From positions 56,959 through 120,958 of the forward strand of contig NZ_KB822584.1 in the NCBI RefSeq assembly GCF_000364605.1: DNA of 64,000 bases, in the 5' to 3' direction. Of the stretch, positions 63,496 to 64,000 are shown one piece after another. The translations under genes were made by a program, and so were the position numbers. The stretch is from Nocardioides sp. Iso805N (GTDB lineage Bacteria; Actinomycetota; Actinomycetes; Propionibacteriales; Nocardioidaceae). Below the pieces are notes generated by a model. The model saw nothing but the letters and a program-made list of their open reading frames with translations, was not told the DNA's origin and did not search any database. Positions within the stretch are counted from its first letter, which is position 1; every line of letters begins with the position of its first letter.

Positions 63496-63990
63496 CTATC
63501 CCGCAAGTGACTCCGCAGTTCCAGTCGCGAAGTGCTTTGCGAAAGATTTAGATTTAACGGAGTGAGCCTTCTGCTGAGCACTTATGCCGGCTGCTGCGAT
63601 GCCCGCGGCGGAGCAGCCGGCGCCGGCTGTACCCAGGCAGACTGCACCTGCAGCGAGGGTGGCGTAGGTCCCACGGTGATTCACGACGTTATGGTAGGTC
63701 GCCGCCGCCGCCTTTCCAACATGGCAGCGTATTCCGCACGATTTCGATGCCGAGTGGTGCCGCGTTGTTGTAGCTGATGTGTTGTAGTTGCTCGAATCGT
63801 CTGATGCTGTGATTGATGCCGGCCTCGATAGTCCGGTGAAGTCGTATTCATCGATCGGATTCGAGGGATACGTGTAGGCGTTGTCGTTTCCGCCGTATAT
63901 GGGGTTGTCCTGCCCCCCGTTTTTCGGTCCACATCGTTCGTGGTTGCTCGAAACTTTGAGAGTGGATGTGGGGGTGTGTGATGGCTGCTG
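63496..63990 (-). pseudogene. orphan RHS-type C-terminal tip
   Basis: The minus-strand frame from 63990 to the stop at 63496 contains NAYTYPSNPIDEYDFTGL, the conserved end of the RHS core. A variable tip of about 110 residues follows, Ala/Gly/Ser-rich with a hydrophobic stretch (TYATLAAGAVCLGTAGAGCS), and the protein ends GTAESLAG. No start codon opens the frame, and a TAG at 63991 closes it upstream. The expected GRFLxxDPxxGG part is missing. A neighbouring frame (NDVDRKTGG) meets it at a run of six G (63920 region), so a frameshift is possible. It is a fragment or the end of a larger gene beyond the window. Confidence 0.6.
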
Positions 63991-64000
63991 CTAAGCGGTA

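Overview
The window is about 70% G+C over most of its length. GTG starts are common, genes are tightly packed with 1-4 base stop/start overlaps (ATGA, GTGA, TGATG), and the protein families are typical of Actinobacteria: eno-ftsB-DUF501-ppx, class E sortase, DUF5994, a GTP-style Nudix/MazG pair and a PPX of about 320 residues. I infer a member of the Nocardioidaceae, probably Nocardioides-like. This is a judgement from gene content, not from a marker gene.

Layout. 1-5.7 kb: cystathionine beta-synthase, an SGNH hydrolase, a Bax-inhibitor-1 protein, a GT39-type glycosyltransferase and an O-methyltransferase. 5.9-8.0 kb: a surface adhesin gene carrying a single-base frameshift, overlapping a sortase. 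8.09 kb: a small tRNA with a UAA anticodon. 8.2-12.2 kb (minus): enolase, FtsB/DivIC-like protein, DUF501, exopolyphosphatase and a small membrane protein. 12.2-13.3 kb: divergent HxlR regulator and nitroreductase. 13.4-17.2 kb (minus): arginine antiporter, arginine deiminase, Nudix and MazG. 17.3-21.3 kb: Mfd and a coiled-coil membrane protein. 21.5-25.7 kb: M15 peptidase lipoprotein, fatty acid desaturase, DUF5994, an exported protein and a lytic transglycosylase.

25.7-36.2 kb (minus) is a remodelled phosphate-uptake (pst) region in the order pstC, pstA, membrane-anchored PstS-like protein, an 875-residue anchored binding-protein-like protein, a sortase-fold protein without the catalytic His and Cys, a second PstS with Ig-like and Lys-rich extensions, and pstB. 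Its first five genes overlap by four bases each, and a candidate PHO box lies upstream. 36.4-38.0 kb: siderophore-interacting protein and CysQ. 38.0-39.8 kb: a nuclease-like gene flanked by palindromes and tandem repeats. 39.8-40.5 kb: an intact class E sortase.

40.6-59.0 kb (plus) is a complete Wzx/Wzy-type exopolysaccharide cluster of twelve genes: sugar-nucleotide dehydrogenase, glycosyltransferases, AsnB-like amidotransferase, two-domain oxidoreductase, heparinase-like protein, two chain-length proteins with degenerate kinase-like domains, polymerase, flippase, a GT2-pyruvyltransferase fusion and an acyltransferase. It ends in a strong hairpin and is followed by a MEDS-LuxR sensor/regulator that may control it. 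60.2-64.0 kb is an accessory tail of lower G+C with broken small genes, a serine-recombinase remnant and an orphan RHS-type C-terminal tip. It looks like the edge of a polymorphic-toxin or mobile region that continues beyond the window.
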